Origin: Symsagittifera roscoffensis | Taxonomy: Eukaryota > Xenacoelomorpha > Acoela > Convolutidae | Length of the DNA: 64,000 nt | Direction: 5' to 3' | Assembly (NCBI RefSeq): GCF_963678635.1 | Contig: NC_087064.1 | Coordinates: forward strand, 14,749,802-14,813,801 | Shown here: positions 38,601 to 53,600 of the stretch, one piece after another | How the letters are laid out: each line of letters begins with the position of its first letter | How positions within the stretch are numbered: the first letter of the stretch is position 1 | Notes under the pieces: generated by a model | The model's database searches: none | The model's input: the letters and a program-made list of their open reading frames with translations, nothing else | What the model was told of the DNA's origin: nothing | Program-made: the position numbers and the translations under genes

Positions 38601-41600
38601 AGAAAGCAAAAAGTTCAAGAACTGGTTTGAAATAGTAAAACGTAACAGTAAAAAAAATTGATATAATTCTAGAATCAAAGTAAAGAATCTAGGTAACCCA
38701 AGCAGTAATTACGAAACAAAACTTTTCAATTTATAACCCACTTCCTCATTTTTGCTTAGCAAAAATTCTGCAAACCCTACTGTGGTTATATCAATAAATT
38801 AAAAAATCTATTGAAAAACTGAATGAAAAAAAAAACGAATAGAATAGTAAACGGATTTTTTGGCTTGAATTTAGCAGCATCATGAGCAGGCCTATGTAAG
38901 CAAAGTTTAGGAACCAATATCTGAGTGATGCAAGAACTTAGATGCAATCCGAACACTTGACCTTGCACTATTTTGACAACGCAATTAGCAACTTATGACA
39001 AATAGATGTTCTTAATTTGAAAGTTGAATTAGTTATTCATAGAATTTTTCGTGTTTGAATGACAGTTCAAATTGATCTGTTTATTTGAATTGTTTTGCAA
39101 CCGGATCTCAATCAACGTTATTTTGATTTTGCATGGCTGACAATCAAAAAATTAGCAGACATGAAACACATTTCTGAAAACGTTGAACAAAATCTTTCCT
39201 TATTAAATTTATTATCTTGAAAAAAAAACAGTTATTCATCTACTTTTGAGACAATGAGCTTTTTGTAGGCACCAATTCAATTATTTGATTGATTTCTAAA
39301 CCTCAATGAAAACCTCACTGAAACTAAATGAAAACCTGTTTTGATCTTCACGCGCAATGTATGCCAAAAAATGAATAAAACGACCTGATTTACGTCATTA
39401 TGAGAAATTTTCTATCAACGGTTAAGATAAAAGGTCCATTTGGTCTTTTTTTCTGTGAAATCGAATGCAAAAAGTAGCGAAACTTGCGATTGTTTAGTTC
39501 TTCTAATCTTTCAATCAATTGACGAACTTTCTTAGACCTTTGTTCAAAGTTGGGTTTTCAAGGCTAGTCTGACAGTGAATGTGCTTGATATGATGCGGAA
39601 CTTCAATATATGAGAAATCACTTCAACAACTTTTGGCTTAAACAAATTTTCTCTTGCGATGACTCATAAATATGTCGCCGATAATTTTCAAACGGCATTT
39701 GTTAGAGAACAGCTGAGGAGATAAAATAGAAAAGTTATAGCAACAAAGTTGACAAAAGTTTTTTTTTTGGAAAAAACAACGAAAAAATAACTTCTTGGCT
39801 CTAACTTTTTTAATCATCGGACTGCACAAGTCAGAAGTTACATTTTACTTCAATCATTTGACAGTATCAGAAGCATTTGTGTGAAAAGCAGACACCGCAA
39901 GTGCAAAGTTTTTGTATCCGCTAAGCTTAAACAAACAATTTCGCAAAACTTTTTTTTTGTAAAAAAATAAAAAAAATTCAACCTCAAAACTAAAGTTTCC
40001 AAAGGCTTAGGTTTGCACAAAACTGTTTTGAACTATCACTTTCTTATTGCAGAGTCATGTAAGCTTTTGATAGTCAAAACAAAATTAAGCAACTTTAAAA
40101 AATTGTAAATTCTGATTAGTCCAATAGCGCATTTTTTAATGACTACAAATTGCTACTTCTTGCGGAAAATGAAAATGGTTGTTGGTTTCAGTTTAGATGA
40201 TACACAAGGTTTGCACATCTGCAGTGTGCTGATCTCACAACTTTTTTTGGTACTGTCAAGTGCTAAAATAAAAATAAAACCTCTGAGGATTTTCAACCGT
40301 TATTTTCTGAGCCAAGAAATTATGTATTTGTTGTATGTTCCGAAAAAAACTTGCCAATTTTGATTTTTTTTCTATTTCAACTTCCCAGCAGTTTTCTGTA
40401 TATTCAATGTAGCTCGAAAAAATAGCAGTAATGTAATTTCGAAGCCATGCAGGAAAAGATATTTTTTGTAATAAGTCAATTCTGATCACTCCATTTTTTC
40501 TTTTCTTCTTTTCTCTGTCTAATGACGTAAGGTGGTTGTTCTTTTTTGTTCTATTTGTCGACATACATTGCACTTAAAAGTCGAAACAGAAATTTTCAAT
40601 GATTTTAACTATCAGCTGTCATTTTATTGAATATATTTGTGCCTCTAAAAGACTTAATGTCAAAAATGTAGAATCCTGCTGAAAATTGATTTATTTTCTG
40701 AAAGATTAGAAATTGTTGTTTATTTTAAGTAGTGTTATGGTATAGGAGCAATAATTTCAAAATCTTTTACCGTTTCAATTTTGTTTTTGGTCGTTTTCCA
40801 TCTCGTCATCGGACCTTTTTTTTAAACTTAAACTGAAATAACAAAAATTTATTCCAGAACTTTCAAACACTTGATTTGAATTCAAAACATTTTCAGTATA
40901 TTTATGAAGAAACTTCAGTAACGAATAAAAGCGTCTCATATCTACTGAATTTTTTTTGTCATTGAACAAAATCCAATTTATTTGGGCTCCAGTCACATAA
41001 CATTCGCTTTATACCTTTCACAATTTTCAAATTAAGAACGTCTAGTTGTTATATTTAACAAATACATTGCATCCTTCAGACAAGGATTGCTTTTTTTTGT
41101 TTAGATAAGCATGCTCAAGTTGCTCGTAATTTCAAGCCGTAAGAAGCATGTTTGCACTTCAGTAACTATGCAAACTATTCTTTCGTTTTTTCTATATAAG
41201 GTTTTGTCCTCAATAAGGTTTGTTGAAATTCTACAAAGAAGATTGAAAAAACTGGATGATGTATTGAAATTTCACGTTTCTTAATGAAAGCTTAGATTTT
41301 GTATACTTTTCATTTTCTTTCTGGAATTCAACCAATTTTTCAGTAATCCTTACAAACCACGTATTTGTGTTAGCTAATTTTTCAAAAACAGTTTTTTAAC
41401 ATTCTTAGGTGAAATGTTGATACTGTCAAAACAATTGAGAAATTAATTGTAATTCCTTGCTGCTATCAGCCTCTTAGTCAGATCATTTTTCATTACTTTT
41501 TCCATTTTTAGTAAAAGTAAGCTAGTATTGTTTCTTATGTTTTGTCAAAGTTCTGAAGCAAACAAAAACAAAAGACCACAAAATAAAAAAGAAGAGGCTG

Positions 41601-44600
41601 TCTTTTTTTATTTTGCTCTTTTTATCTAGTTTTAGGTTCTTTAACATACGAGTGCCCCGTTTGATCATATCGTTCTCATTTTTTTCTTGTTTTTCGTCAT
41701 AACTAATGAAGAAATGATGGCGTAAAATAGAAGCTAAAATATTTTTTTGCCATTGTTGTATATTCCTCTGAGTTTTTCGAAAAGTTATTTCAGAATCCAT
41801 GAGGGTTAAAAATTTCAATTGTATCCCAAAACTTTTTGTAATTTCGAAATCATAACCCAAACGGTGTCCATATCTTACGCTTTTTCGGAAAATTGAACTA
41901 ATTTTAATCTATCTAATCTTAACCTATCTAACCTTAAGGATCAAAATTAAAGAATAGCAAAAGTTACATTTAAATTTGATGAGTCAAAACTTGAATGATC
42001 GAAAAAGTAAATTATGCAGAGTGGTTTCACAAACTTTTCTCAAGCTGAGCAAACTTTATTTTCAATTCTGATTTAAAAAAAAATACTTAGCTATTAAACA
42101 ACATAAGATGACTACAATTAGTCATACTTTTTATTTGTGAAGGAAAAATTAAGATTTAAAATTTTTTAAGCCCAATTTTTGATGTTGTGCCATTTTGATT
42201 TTCAAAATCATGGTCAAAAGTCAGAAATTATCGAGTTAGAAAAAGTTGCAAATTGACCCAGATTAGCCAAGTCTTATCTGATGATGCAAAAAGCGACCAA
42301 GGTAAACAATTTTCTTCATAGCGAGAATCAAAAAAATTAAAAAAAAACTCCAGACGGGTTGCATCTATCTGAGCTAAATATTTTCAAAATCTTTATAGGC
42401 TGTTTTTACGAGTGGTTTCTGAAACAGATCTTAATTCCTGGCTTTACGGGTCTGTGAGTGGCTCTCTAGATATTGCTGTTCTTTACATCGTTGACACTAA
42501 GGAGCCTAGCGTTGTAGCGTTTCAATCGACCGATTAGGTTCAAGAAGCTGATAATCGTAAGATAAAAACTAAAAAAAAGAATCGCAGATTAAATTTTTTA
42601 TGATCGATGAGGTAAGAACTGAGCTAAAAAAACATTTGGATTTCTCTGATAATCGAAATTTTATTGGTTTGTTTTGATGGTGTTTTTACAATCATTTCCT
42701 GTCATAGTGTGTTTCTGTGGGGTTTCGTAATTCATCGCAACTATAAACAAAGTCGGCTATGTCACAAAAGCAGTTGAATCTCTTTTCTTTTTTGCTGCTC
42801 GGGTTTCGTGGCCGTAAACAGTTACTAAATATCATAAACTACTGCTTGAGTAACAGAAAAACAAAATGATGCTGTTTGATTTTGTTTTGCAAAAATTATA
42901 AGGTTGTTCTTCACGTGATTGTAGCACCTTGAGTTGGATTTAATCGAGATCGGAGACTGTAGTAATTTGCATATAGTACAAAATGACCGGGGTGTTATCT
43001 TCCATGAAGGACCACTTGGTATAGGCCGTAATGATCACCATGGTTTATTTGATCAACAATAGTCAGCATGAGAAAAGCTGATTTCTCATCAAGTACGGTT
43101 TTATACCTGTTAACCCCATTTAGAATTTTGGTATGTTTTTGAGTATGCCCTTTAAAGATTGTGGTTCCACGTTTAGTGAGGGCTGCAAATGAGAAAGTTT
43201 TTTGTTATAAAAACAACTGGTGTCTTTCACTGTGCTACAATCGTTTGCTCAATTATTTCCGAAAAACAAACTTAGTTTCATATTACGCACAAATACAGAA
43301 TTTTTTTCGCTTAGCGGTGAACGACTAAATTCCTGATTAACCAGTTCTAAAACTGAACAAAATCTTCTACTTAGTTACATTCAAAACGCGGAATAAAAGT
43401 AGAGTTTTTTGTACAATCTCTTGTCTTCTTAAGCAGCTGATTTTTTCTCTATTCATAAATTAAAATAGGCTTTTTAAGTTTTTTCTAATCTAATAGCCCA
43501 ATCTTTGATTGTGTTTCCATTGCATTTTCTCCGACTTCTTTGTTACTGAGAAACGGATTTTTGAAGAATGAGAACTTGTCAAACATACTAGCCACCAACT
43601 CGGCAATTTCCCCGCTATCTATATCACTCTAGGTTGTTCCTGCTGAATCAGAGCATTTGCCAATTTCTATCGTCATGGTCCCTAAAATGGTCAAGAGAAC
43701 GACCTTGCTGCTTGTTTCCAACAGCGAAAATACTTTCAGTGTCATCACCCGCAATTGGTCCCAACATACAATTTGTGTGATAGCGGATTCTTCAGACGCC
43801 CGATCCAGAAAACTGTCACAGTTCAACGGCATTGGCTGTTGATGATTTCTTAAAAATGTAATCAATGTTTCTAAATGATCAAAATCATTATGGTTGGAAT
43901 TTACAGCGGAGGGGTGGTCATCTCTATCAATAGGATCAATTGCAATGGTACACCCGCTGTTTTTGTTGCCTTAGGAAATAGTCTGATGGCCGTCTTCAAG
44001 GATGTAGTTTTTGTCATCAAAAGCCTATAAGGAAGTTTTTGTTGAAGTCATTTTTTTCAAGTTGCGAATTGTTTTTTTTTTCAGTTCCGAACACAGAGCC
44101 AAAAATCAACTGCTCTCAATATTGCTGATGAGTCAACATTTTCTGATAAACTTTGTTTGAAAATTTTCCGCAGTTGGATCATATAATTATATAATAGGCG
44201 TTTCTACCACTCGTTTATTTGGATCTGAGAGTAGATTGGTTCGTAAAAGCCGCTTGTCGAATATTCAAACTCCTTTCAATATTTTCTCGGGAAAAACCAT
44301 AAAGATTATTTAAAATTAACCTATCGGAACAAAATTTGATGTCGACATCAACAACGCTTCCAAAAATTGATTATTTCAGTACGTTGTTTTTGCAGCACTG
44401 GTTGACAGCAGATATGAAAATCAGCAGCCAAAAACCTGTTTTTTTTTGTCAAACAAGGTCGAAATCGATTGGTTTTACCTTTTTCGAAATTATCATTGCG
44501 TAATTAGTTTAGAAATAGTAAGCTAGTTTGTCTCGAGAGGGCCTAGAACCCGCACCGACGTACATTTTTTAAAATCATCCCAACCTATTTGCGTTAGACT

Positions 44601-47600
44601 CTTGACCAAGGCGGCTGGCCTGATTTTGCTTACTGCAATTATAGTTCAAGCTTAATATTGCTTTTACCATTTTCAGTTCAAGTGAAAACAATAAAAAATT
44701 CTTAATTTGATAAACACTAATGCGCTTGAAATAAGTCCATTGAAAAAAAAAATTGGGTCTTCTTTTGATTGCTACATCAAAATAAACAAACAACAAGAAA
44801 AAAAATTTTTTTATGAAAAACAGTTTAAGACAAAAAAAGTTTTTCAAAAACGAACCCTCAAGCAAAAAAGCATCAACAGAAACTTCAATTTTAAATCAAA
44901 TGAAAACGCATCTTCGAAAAACAGTTTGAAAGTAAATTTTTCTAGAGAAAACGGAATATTTTGAGTTTGAGGGGTATAATTTCGTATAGTTTGTCTCTTG
45001 GTAACTCCTAACCGATTTTCAAAACAAGCAAACTATTTTTCGAGTAGTAGAGGGAATAGTTTTTTGGGCAACTCGACAAGCCAAGTTTTTTCTTAAATTT
45101 TTTTGCAAACAATGGTGCAAACTTTCACTTTTGATTTCGTACAGGAAACTGTTTGTATCAAAATACAAAGTTTGACATTCAAAACTGTTTACTTTCTATG
45201 GTAATGAAGTTTATAGTTGTGAAAATTTGATAGTTAGTGAACACTAGCTCCTACAGTTGTAGCATAATCCCAATTGAATTTTTTGGGAAAAAAACAAATT
45301 GAGTTTTTTTTAAGTCAACGCAGCTAAATTTTCCCCAAAGAAATCGTGCGATTTGAAAGGAAAGCCCTCAGTCCTCGCAAGGGGCATGTTAATCTGTAAC
45401 TATCTAAACAAGCATTCGTTTGCGTTTTGACCATATTTTTTATCAGAAGCGCATCAGTAAAAATTTGAAAAGTATCTGCATACAAAAATGTTTCGAACCT
45501 TTTTGCGTTGAATTTTTTTTCGAGAATAACTGAATGATCCATGCACCAATTTTTTTCAATGAAGTTCATTTTCACCCCCAATAAGCAATAACAAGTCAAG
45601 TCAAAGTAAGTAGTTCTGAAGAAGACAGTAAAAACCGGTTTTTATGCCCAATGAAAACACTTCTCCGAATTTTGCACAAAGCATATCGGGTTGTAAAGAG
45701 ATTGAAGTGTTGGGTTATTCAAAAAATTATTTCAAAAAATGTTTTTTAAAAGCCTTCCTTTTGCAATGAACTTGTTTTACTCATCATTGTTGAATTGGTA
45801 CAGGAGTATGTCTCTATCAGAATACATAAGTTGACCTTTGTTTTCATAATCTTTGAAACTTTGCTACTTAAAACAGTAGTTTCCACAAATATTGGCAAAT
45901 AACAAAAAAAATTCTGGAGTCAAAATGAACGCTAATAAATTTTCCCCAAAGATTTTGAAGGATTTGAAACGATTGCACTCGTTTATAGTAAGGCAGCGTG
46001 GTAGTCTTTGAAAACCCGATCAGCAAGGAGGAGGGATATAAATTTGTGAAACTCCTCCAGTTTCTGGTTTTGATTTCTGTAAATATAGACAATATCTCTG
46101 TTCGCTTTTTGACTTGATGTTTTACCATAGGCGCTTTGCTTAACAGTTTGTATCGATCTCGCTTGAATTGGTTTCTTGCTTATTGGCTCTCAGTCGTTTT
46201 CAAATTGATATATACTTCTAACATTTGATGCTTGATCTAATCAAACCTATTTTGAACTTAAGATATTCTTTTTTCTCAACTGCTTGAACAAATTATTTTG
46301 GTAGGGGACTCAACCACTCTTGGGATAATGTTTCTTCGGTAGAAGATAATGTGTGTTCCCAATAACTGTTGTGTAGTTGTTCTGGATTTTCGAGATCAAT
46401 TTCTAATATAAACCCAATCAAAGAGTCTTCATACGCTCAGTGTATAATTCAAATTCATCTATTCGTATATTCCTGGTCGTCTATTTGATCTATAAGCTCA
46501 AACTGACGGTCTGGTAATTCTTCGGTTGGCCGCACACCACTAGAGAGGTTCCTGTCAACAATCAACCATCAACCTTCGTCAACCATCAACCATAGGTGCT
46601 AGGTTCTATCGGGTTAAAGCTAAGGGCATTCTCTGAAAAACCGACAATGAAACACAGATGTGCTACCACAGTGCGTCATTTTTGAATTGTATACGGTTCG
46701 AATAAAGCTCTTTTTTGTTTTTTTTTGCAAAATTTTTTTATATCTTGTCTCTATCGAAAAATGTCATGCCTGTGCGCCATATCCAGACCATAAGTGCAAA
46801 GACTAAATTGGCAAATATAACCGCGATACTTTGCCAGGTTCTGACTTTTGAATTCTTCATAGCTTTTCTTAGCAAGTTCTAGATCATTTAAGAAAGAGAA
46901 ATTTTTCAGCCTATCGGCTTATCTGATCAATGTTGCGTGGGTGTAATTCTTTCACTGCAATTTTTTGAAAATTGTTCAGGTATGAATCATGATAGAAACT
47001 TTTTTCTCACGCCTCAATGATCTTCCAATGGCTTATTGGCTCTCAGTCGTTTTCAAATTGATTTATACTTCTAACATTTGATGCTTGATCTAATCAAACC
47101 TATTTTGAACTTAAGATATTCTTTTTTCTCAACTGCTTGAACAAATTTATTTCGTAGGGGACTCAACCACTCTTGGAATAATGTTTCTTCGGTAGAAGAT
47201 AACGTGTATTCCCAATAACTGTTGTGTAGTTGTTCTGGATTTTCGAGATCAACTTCTAATATGAACCCAATCAAAGGGTCTTTATACGCTCAGTGTATAA
47301 TTCAAATTTTCCTGGTCGTCTATTTGATCCATAAGCTCAATTTGACGGACTGATAATTCTTCGGTTGGCCGCACGCCACTATAGAGGTTATTGGCGGCAA
47401 CCATCAATTATAGGCGCTCGGTTCAACCGGGTTAAAGTTAGGGCATTCTCTGAAAAACCGACTATGTAACACAGATATGCTATCACAGTGCGTCATTTTC
47501 GAATTGTATACGGTTCGAATTAAGCTTTTTTTTGTTTATTTGTTAAAACTTTTTATATCTTGTCTCTATCGAAAAATGTCATGCCTGGTGCGCCATACCC

Positions 47601-50600
47601 TGACCATAAGTGCAAAGACTAAATTGGCAAATATAACCGCGATACTTTGCCAGGTTCTGACTTTTGAAATCTTCATAGCTTTTCTTAGCAAGTTCTAGAT
47701 CATTTAAGAAAGAGAAATTTTTCAGCCTATCGGCTTATCTGATCAATGTTGCGAGGGTGTAATTCTTTCACTGCAATTTTTTGAAAATTGTTCAGGTATG
47801 AATCATAATAGAAACTTTTTTCTCACGCCTCAATGATCTTCCATTGGCTTATTGGCTCTCAGTCGTATTCAAACTGATTTATACTTCTAACATTTGATGC
47901 TTGATCTAATCAAACCTATTTTGAACTTAAGATATTCTTTTTTCTCAACTGCTTGCACAAACTTGTTTCGGAGGGGACTCAACCACTCTTGGAAAAATGT
48001 TTCATCGATAGTTGCATTCTCCCTATTTATAGTTTTAGTCAAAATTCCAACACTTAACGATGTGTTTTTTGTCGATGTTGAGTTTGAAACTATCATACCG
48101 TTTAGCTTGCATTCATACAATGCGAGGCATATATGGCAAAGATCATACTTCTGAATGGGAAGTCCAATGTAAGGCGTATAATTCACAATTCGACTGGCAA
48201 GATTGCATTTTTCGTGGGCCCATTCAAGAATTTTTCCAGGGTAATTGAAAACTGTCAAGGCAATTTTTGTTCCATTGGTAAAATTTGTTCTTCATATTCA
48301 ATATTTTGGTGTGATTTTTTCGTTTGATGATTCTTGACTTTCCAGAAAAAGTGAAAATCATCACCTTTGATGATAATTTTCCCTTTTTTTGACAGAACTG
48401 ATTGAGAAATTCTCTTCCATCTCTCTGCTCGTAGTCAATAAAGTGGTTGTAATTTTCGATGCTCAATAAATGTCAACGAGAATCCACAAGCTTCACGTTT
48501 CTGTACAACTCCGGTTGAAGAAGCTACGGATTTCAGAAAAACTATAAATTTGAACCATATCAAAAGTGATACAAACGCAAAATTTGAATTTTTGAATCGT
48601 GGAACCAGCTTAAAAAGCCACGGGTTCCAAAAACTTGCAAGTAAAGTACAATTAGTTGAAACTTTGAATCAGCTTATGAAGTAAATCGCAATCTTTGAAT
48701 CTTTGAATCAGCTTAAGTGGCCAGGGTTTCGAAAAAAGGTAAGTAAATCACAAGTAGTTCAAACAATAAAGCTGGAAGCTTTCAATCGTTTTTGAAAATT
48801 TCAGGGCAAGTCAGCTACGGGTCTTAGAAAAAATTCGAAATCGAAGTTAATCACAGTCGTACAAACATCAAGGCCTAAACGCGTGGCTACAATGTTGGTG
48901 TCGTCACCAAATTGTGTTGCTAATGGGTTTTTTCACTCCAGCTATTGTGAAATCAGCTTCTTTATTGGGTGTTATTTATAACATTTGATAACACAGATAA
49001 AAGGTAGCAAATCTTCTATCAAAGGATAGTGATGATTTGCAGGCTCTTATAAGAGAGCCATGCTCATTTCAAAAATCTTAGTTTCAGTGCTGTTATCTTG
49101 GTTTAATCGTTTTGATCTATGGTCGGTTTGATAAAACTCCTTTTTGATGCTGCAGCACACTTAACCCAATATCGTAGAGCTGTTCACAGTTTCTAATTGA
49201 TGCGATAATCATGGGCAAACCAAAGTTAGTTGGGCACTGAGTGCACTTCCAGCTTTGTCTCTATCAGGATAAGTTAGTGCATCTGATGAGTTTACTTATT
49301 GTAGATTGGTTAGAAGTAAGTTGATACCATGTTTCAAGCTATAGAAAGCCGTAAAGCAAAGATTATAGCAATTTTAAGCGACATGATAAACGAAGATTTA
49401 TCAGAGTTTTTCGAAAAAACAAGTCAAAACATAATGATCCACGGACTGACTGGAAGGAGCTTTCAATGCTTGAACTTCACATGAATGACATTGCAAAACC
49501 CGATCGCTTACATAGACAAAAATCTCGTTGACAGGCTGCATTTTTGCATCCATTTTAAAATAAAAATTGTCATTTTCAATCCCATTCTCATCACAGTTTT
49601 CATGAAGGAAATGGCATGAAAATTAATCCATTTCCTAGGCTCTATACTACTAGAGTTGACTAAGCCTCGAGTTTTGACTTAATCAAATAGAGCGCTGAAC
49701 TAAACGTTTCTCGATCCTTCTTCGACACGGTCAATTTTGAGTTCTAAAAATTAACCTTTGTTCTTCTATGAACTACAAGAGGTTATGCGATTGACTTCTA
49801 AACCCCATAGTTTTTGCCGATCACAAAAAGTTCAACTATATCAAACACAGCTGAATTTTTTTCTTGGGGATTGCCTTTTTTTCATTTCATTTGCATCGAC
49901 AAATTGCAGCACACCAGGAGCAGCATTAGTAGAGTCAGCTCTCAGGAGATATTTTCTTGAAAAACATTGAGAAAACTGCTAATTTTCACGGCCATTTTGC
50001 GTAGAAAAAGATGCGTTTCTTTTGAGGAATAACTTGTTTGTCGCACCGGTTGAAATAATTAAACTGGTAATAATTTCAAAAAAGAGGGGTCAAAAATCTT
50101 TTAAAACAAAGCAGTTCAAAGTCATTTTCTTAAAAATCAAAATGGTACCCACACAAAAACAGGATGTTTAGCCAGAAAAAAAATTGTAATGAAACAATTC
50201 CCGTTTCCAGGAAATTTTTTTGAGGTTTTTTTTTAATCACCGCGGAAAAATTATTATTTTAAAACCTCGCATTGTTTCCTCTAATTGGCATATATTTATA
50301 ATATAACCTTTAATAACTTATTATTCAGAGTCTGCACTTTTCATAATAATAAGTAGACTAAAAAAAATTAAATATTTCAAGCTAATATCCATTTGTTCAA
50401 ATGTTTAGAAAAAAATTACCGAAAATATAGACAATTGCAAAATATCTCATTACAAATCTTGACAATGTTTAGTTCTCATACGCTTCATACAACATCTCAA
50501 AACAAAAAATACATGTTGCCATCAACAGTTGATACCTCTACTTCTTGCTTTTCAGCCAAAATGTTAAGGTTCTCAAAAGTAAAAAAAAATTGAAACTTTG

Positions 50601-53600
50601 TTATAGAAAAAAAAATGGTATTTCAGAAAAAACCATGTTTTTTTGAAGTTTGCAAGATCAATTTCATTGTTCAAAAATTTTTAGTATAATGTTGATTTGC
50701 TCTAGTTTTGCAGTGCAATTGAATTAAGAACACATCAAATGCAGAAAAAACTGATTTAGCAACTGTTTACAAACCATAAAATCAAATGAAGACATTTAAA
50801 ATAAAAAAAGTCAACCCGTTTCAAATTTAAATCAGATCTAAATACTCCAGTGTCAAACCTAATGTTTTTATGTTCTGTTTTTTTGGCCCTAGATTTAGAG
50901 AAGAGGTCAACTTTTTCCATATGGTTTTTTGAGTTTGTTCCGTAGCCACAGAAAAATGCGTTGGAGTAGAGCAACCTAGTTCATCGAGCTCTCGGGTTAC
51001 TCATGGTGACTCAATCTATCAATTCTCCATAAACAGTTAAAACTATCACTTTCACTGAGTCAAATAAATTATATTCAGCTATTAGAGTCAGATCACATTC
51101 ATATTTATTCAAAGTGATTTTGGTTCAACTTAAAAAAGTTAAAAATTCCATTAATTTAAAAGCAAAAAAGCCTTGAATTGTTTCGAAAAATCTTTTTTCA
51201 GAACCAGAAAACTGGGTTTGAAAAGAACGAAGCAATTTTCAAAAAAAAGGTTTACGCGGATAGGAAAGTGATTGAAATGAATTGGAAAGAATCAAAAGAA
51301 AATAAAATAGAGGGTTATTGTAATTTGATTAGAAATCAGTCGAATTTTTTTCTTCCTTATCAGTTTTTTTAGCCAGGGCGTGTACATTATGTTGCTTTGA
51401 AACTTTTTCCCAACACATCCAACTTGCGGTCAACCAGAAAAATTTGTTCGAAATTTCAGCTTCAGTTAATGTTTCCTTTGACGCCCAGGAATTTTCTTAT
51501 CAATTATCATGCTATAAGTTCTAGATGTTTTGACGCAAATTGGATTCAAATACAACTGCAATTTAAAGTACATATATGCATATTACGAAAGTTCATACCG
51601 CGTTGATTTTCGTTAACCAAACGAGTGCTACATTGAAACTACATGACTAAACCAGTACGAATAAAAAATCCTGAAAAGTCTTTTAAAAAAAGTTGAATAC
51701 CATGACTTTGAGTGGGTGCTAGAGTTTCCTTAGCGGTGAAGAGATTCCAAAATTAGCAAAACCAGGAACATCAATCCTAGCGCAACCAAGTGGGATAACT
51801 AATATGAGTCAAAACAAATGCAACCCCCAGTCTGAGTGTAAGTGTGCCAGAACATCGCATCTCCCTTCAAAAACAAACAAACCAAGCAAGACTCAAATTA
51901 ATACTTCTTCACAAAGTGGCAGAAATTATGCCCGAGTTTGAGTTTTTTGAATAATTCAGAAGATATCTCACTGAATATACCAAAAAATATCGTTTAGCTA
52001 GAATTCAATGCAGTCAAAAGACGTGCACTTAAGCTTTTGCTTTGTGCAAAATCATCTAAAAAACAACCATCAGTTAACAATAATAAACAAAGAAACTGCT
52101 GTGTTGAGTGACAGAAACAAAGTGATAAAACATTCAACAATGCTGCATCACTGACATCAAACAATTCTGCAAGTATCTTTTATGCAGTTTCAAAAAAACA
52201 AATGCGCAAAGCAAGCATTTTCAAACAGAAGAGAAAAATGGCGAGAAAAACTGATATCAATTAATGGACACCATTCTGCTGCTTTTTTGTAAAATCTGGA
52301 CAGATGATGAGTGGATATAGAAAACTTTTTGTTTGTGCAGCGTTTTGTTGAAGAAAAAGATGAATTTTAGCCAAGTTTTTTGTTTGGTTTATAATTGAAT
52401 TGAGTTTGGTAGACACGACTTATTTTTTTGATTTGGAAAATACCCGTGTAATGATTTTGACATGGATTTTGTTTGAAAAAAGACGGTTTAGTGTTTCAAC
52501 TGGAATGGACAATTCATTACTCAAAAATACTTAAAACGTTTTAAACTTTTTAGATTACATGCATTATTGCATGAAGCAGCGGGATATTTGCCAGAGAAAA
52601 ACACCAGTTCTAGCTACACATATGCATTGATCTAATTTTAGTCTTTCTCATTTTTTACTCCCGCAGACAAATATTTCTGATATTTGATCTAATAACTTAA
52701 ATTTCAGATTTTGCAAAACTTATAATCAATGAAGGAATCAAACAAAAAAGAAAATTTTATCAAATTAAAATGTTTTCAGATTTTTTGGTTTATTGCAAAA
52801 TGTTTTTCTACAAGCCTTGACAAAAACACTAAATTTTAAAGAAAAGTTCAGACTGCATTTTTAAAATACTTGTTTTGTCACATAGTAACAGCAAATCTTA
52901 ACGACCTGGTTTCATTGCTTTTTCACCAAAGAGCACATTATTCTGAAGTTCGAAAAATGGTATTATAAGAAACTCTTATGAAACAAAATTGTTAATTGTA
53001 AACAATTGTTTTTATTTTTGTTGAAAGATAGTTGTAAAAATTATAAATTGTAAAAAAAGTTTTTATTTTGGCGCAATTTAAAAGCAATAATTCTATCTGG
53101 CAAAGAATTCTGATTTCCATAGTTTCATTTAGAAAAAAAATCAGTTGAATTCAAATTAAATGCAATCAATAAACCCAATCTGAGTTTTAAGTTTAATTAT
53201 AGTCCATGTGTTCCGGTGCTTAGTCCAAGGTTGTTAGCTTTCGCCTTTTCTGTGGCGCTAGATTTAGAGAAGTGGTCATAACTTACACGTGGTTGATGCC
53301 GGCTTTGGAAGACTGTTTAAAGAAAAAATAACTTCAGACAGAGATATGAGAGTTGCTCTCTCAGAAATGGTTATCCTAACGAAATTAAACAATGTCGTTG
53401 ATCAAAATTTTTGACTTTCAGAGCAGTGGAGAGAAAAAACAGTAATTCCAATGTGTAAATTCCATTCCTTTTTTGGTGGAGAGAATACTCACATACTCAA
53501 AAAAAATACTCACTTGAACAATGAGATAAAAATAATTTTCAAAGACAAAACTCATTGCAATGCAAGTCCGCAAAATGTCATATATAGCATGAACATTTGG

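Noticed and set aside
43629-43865. ORF pair on both strands
   Set aside because: No family motif, no splice support, and both strands are equally open.
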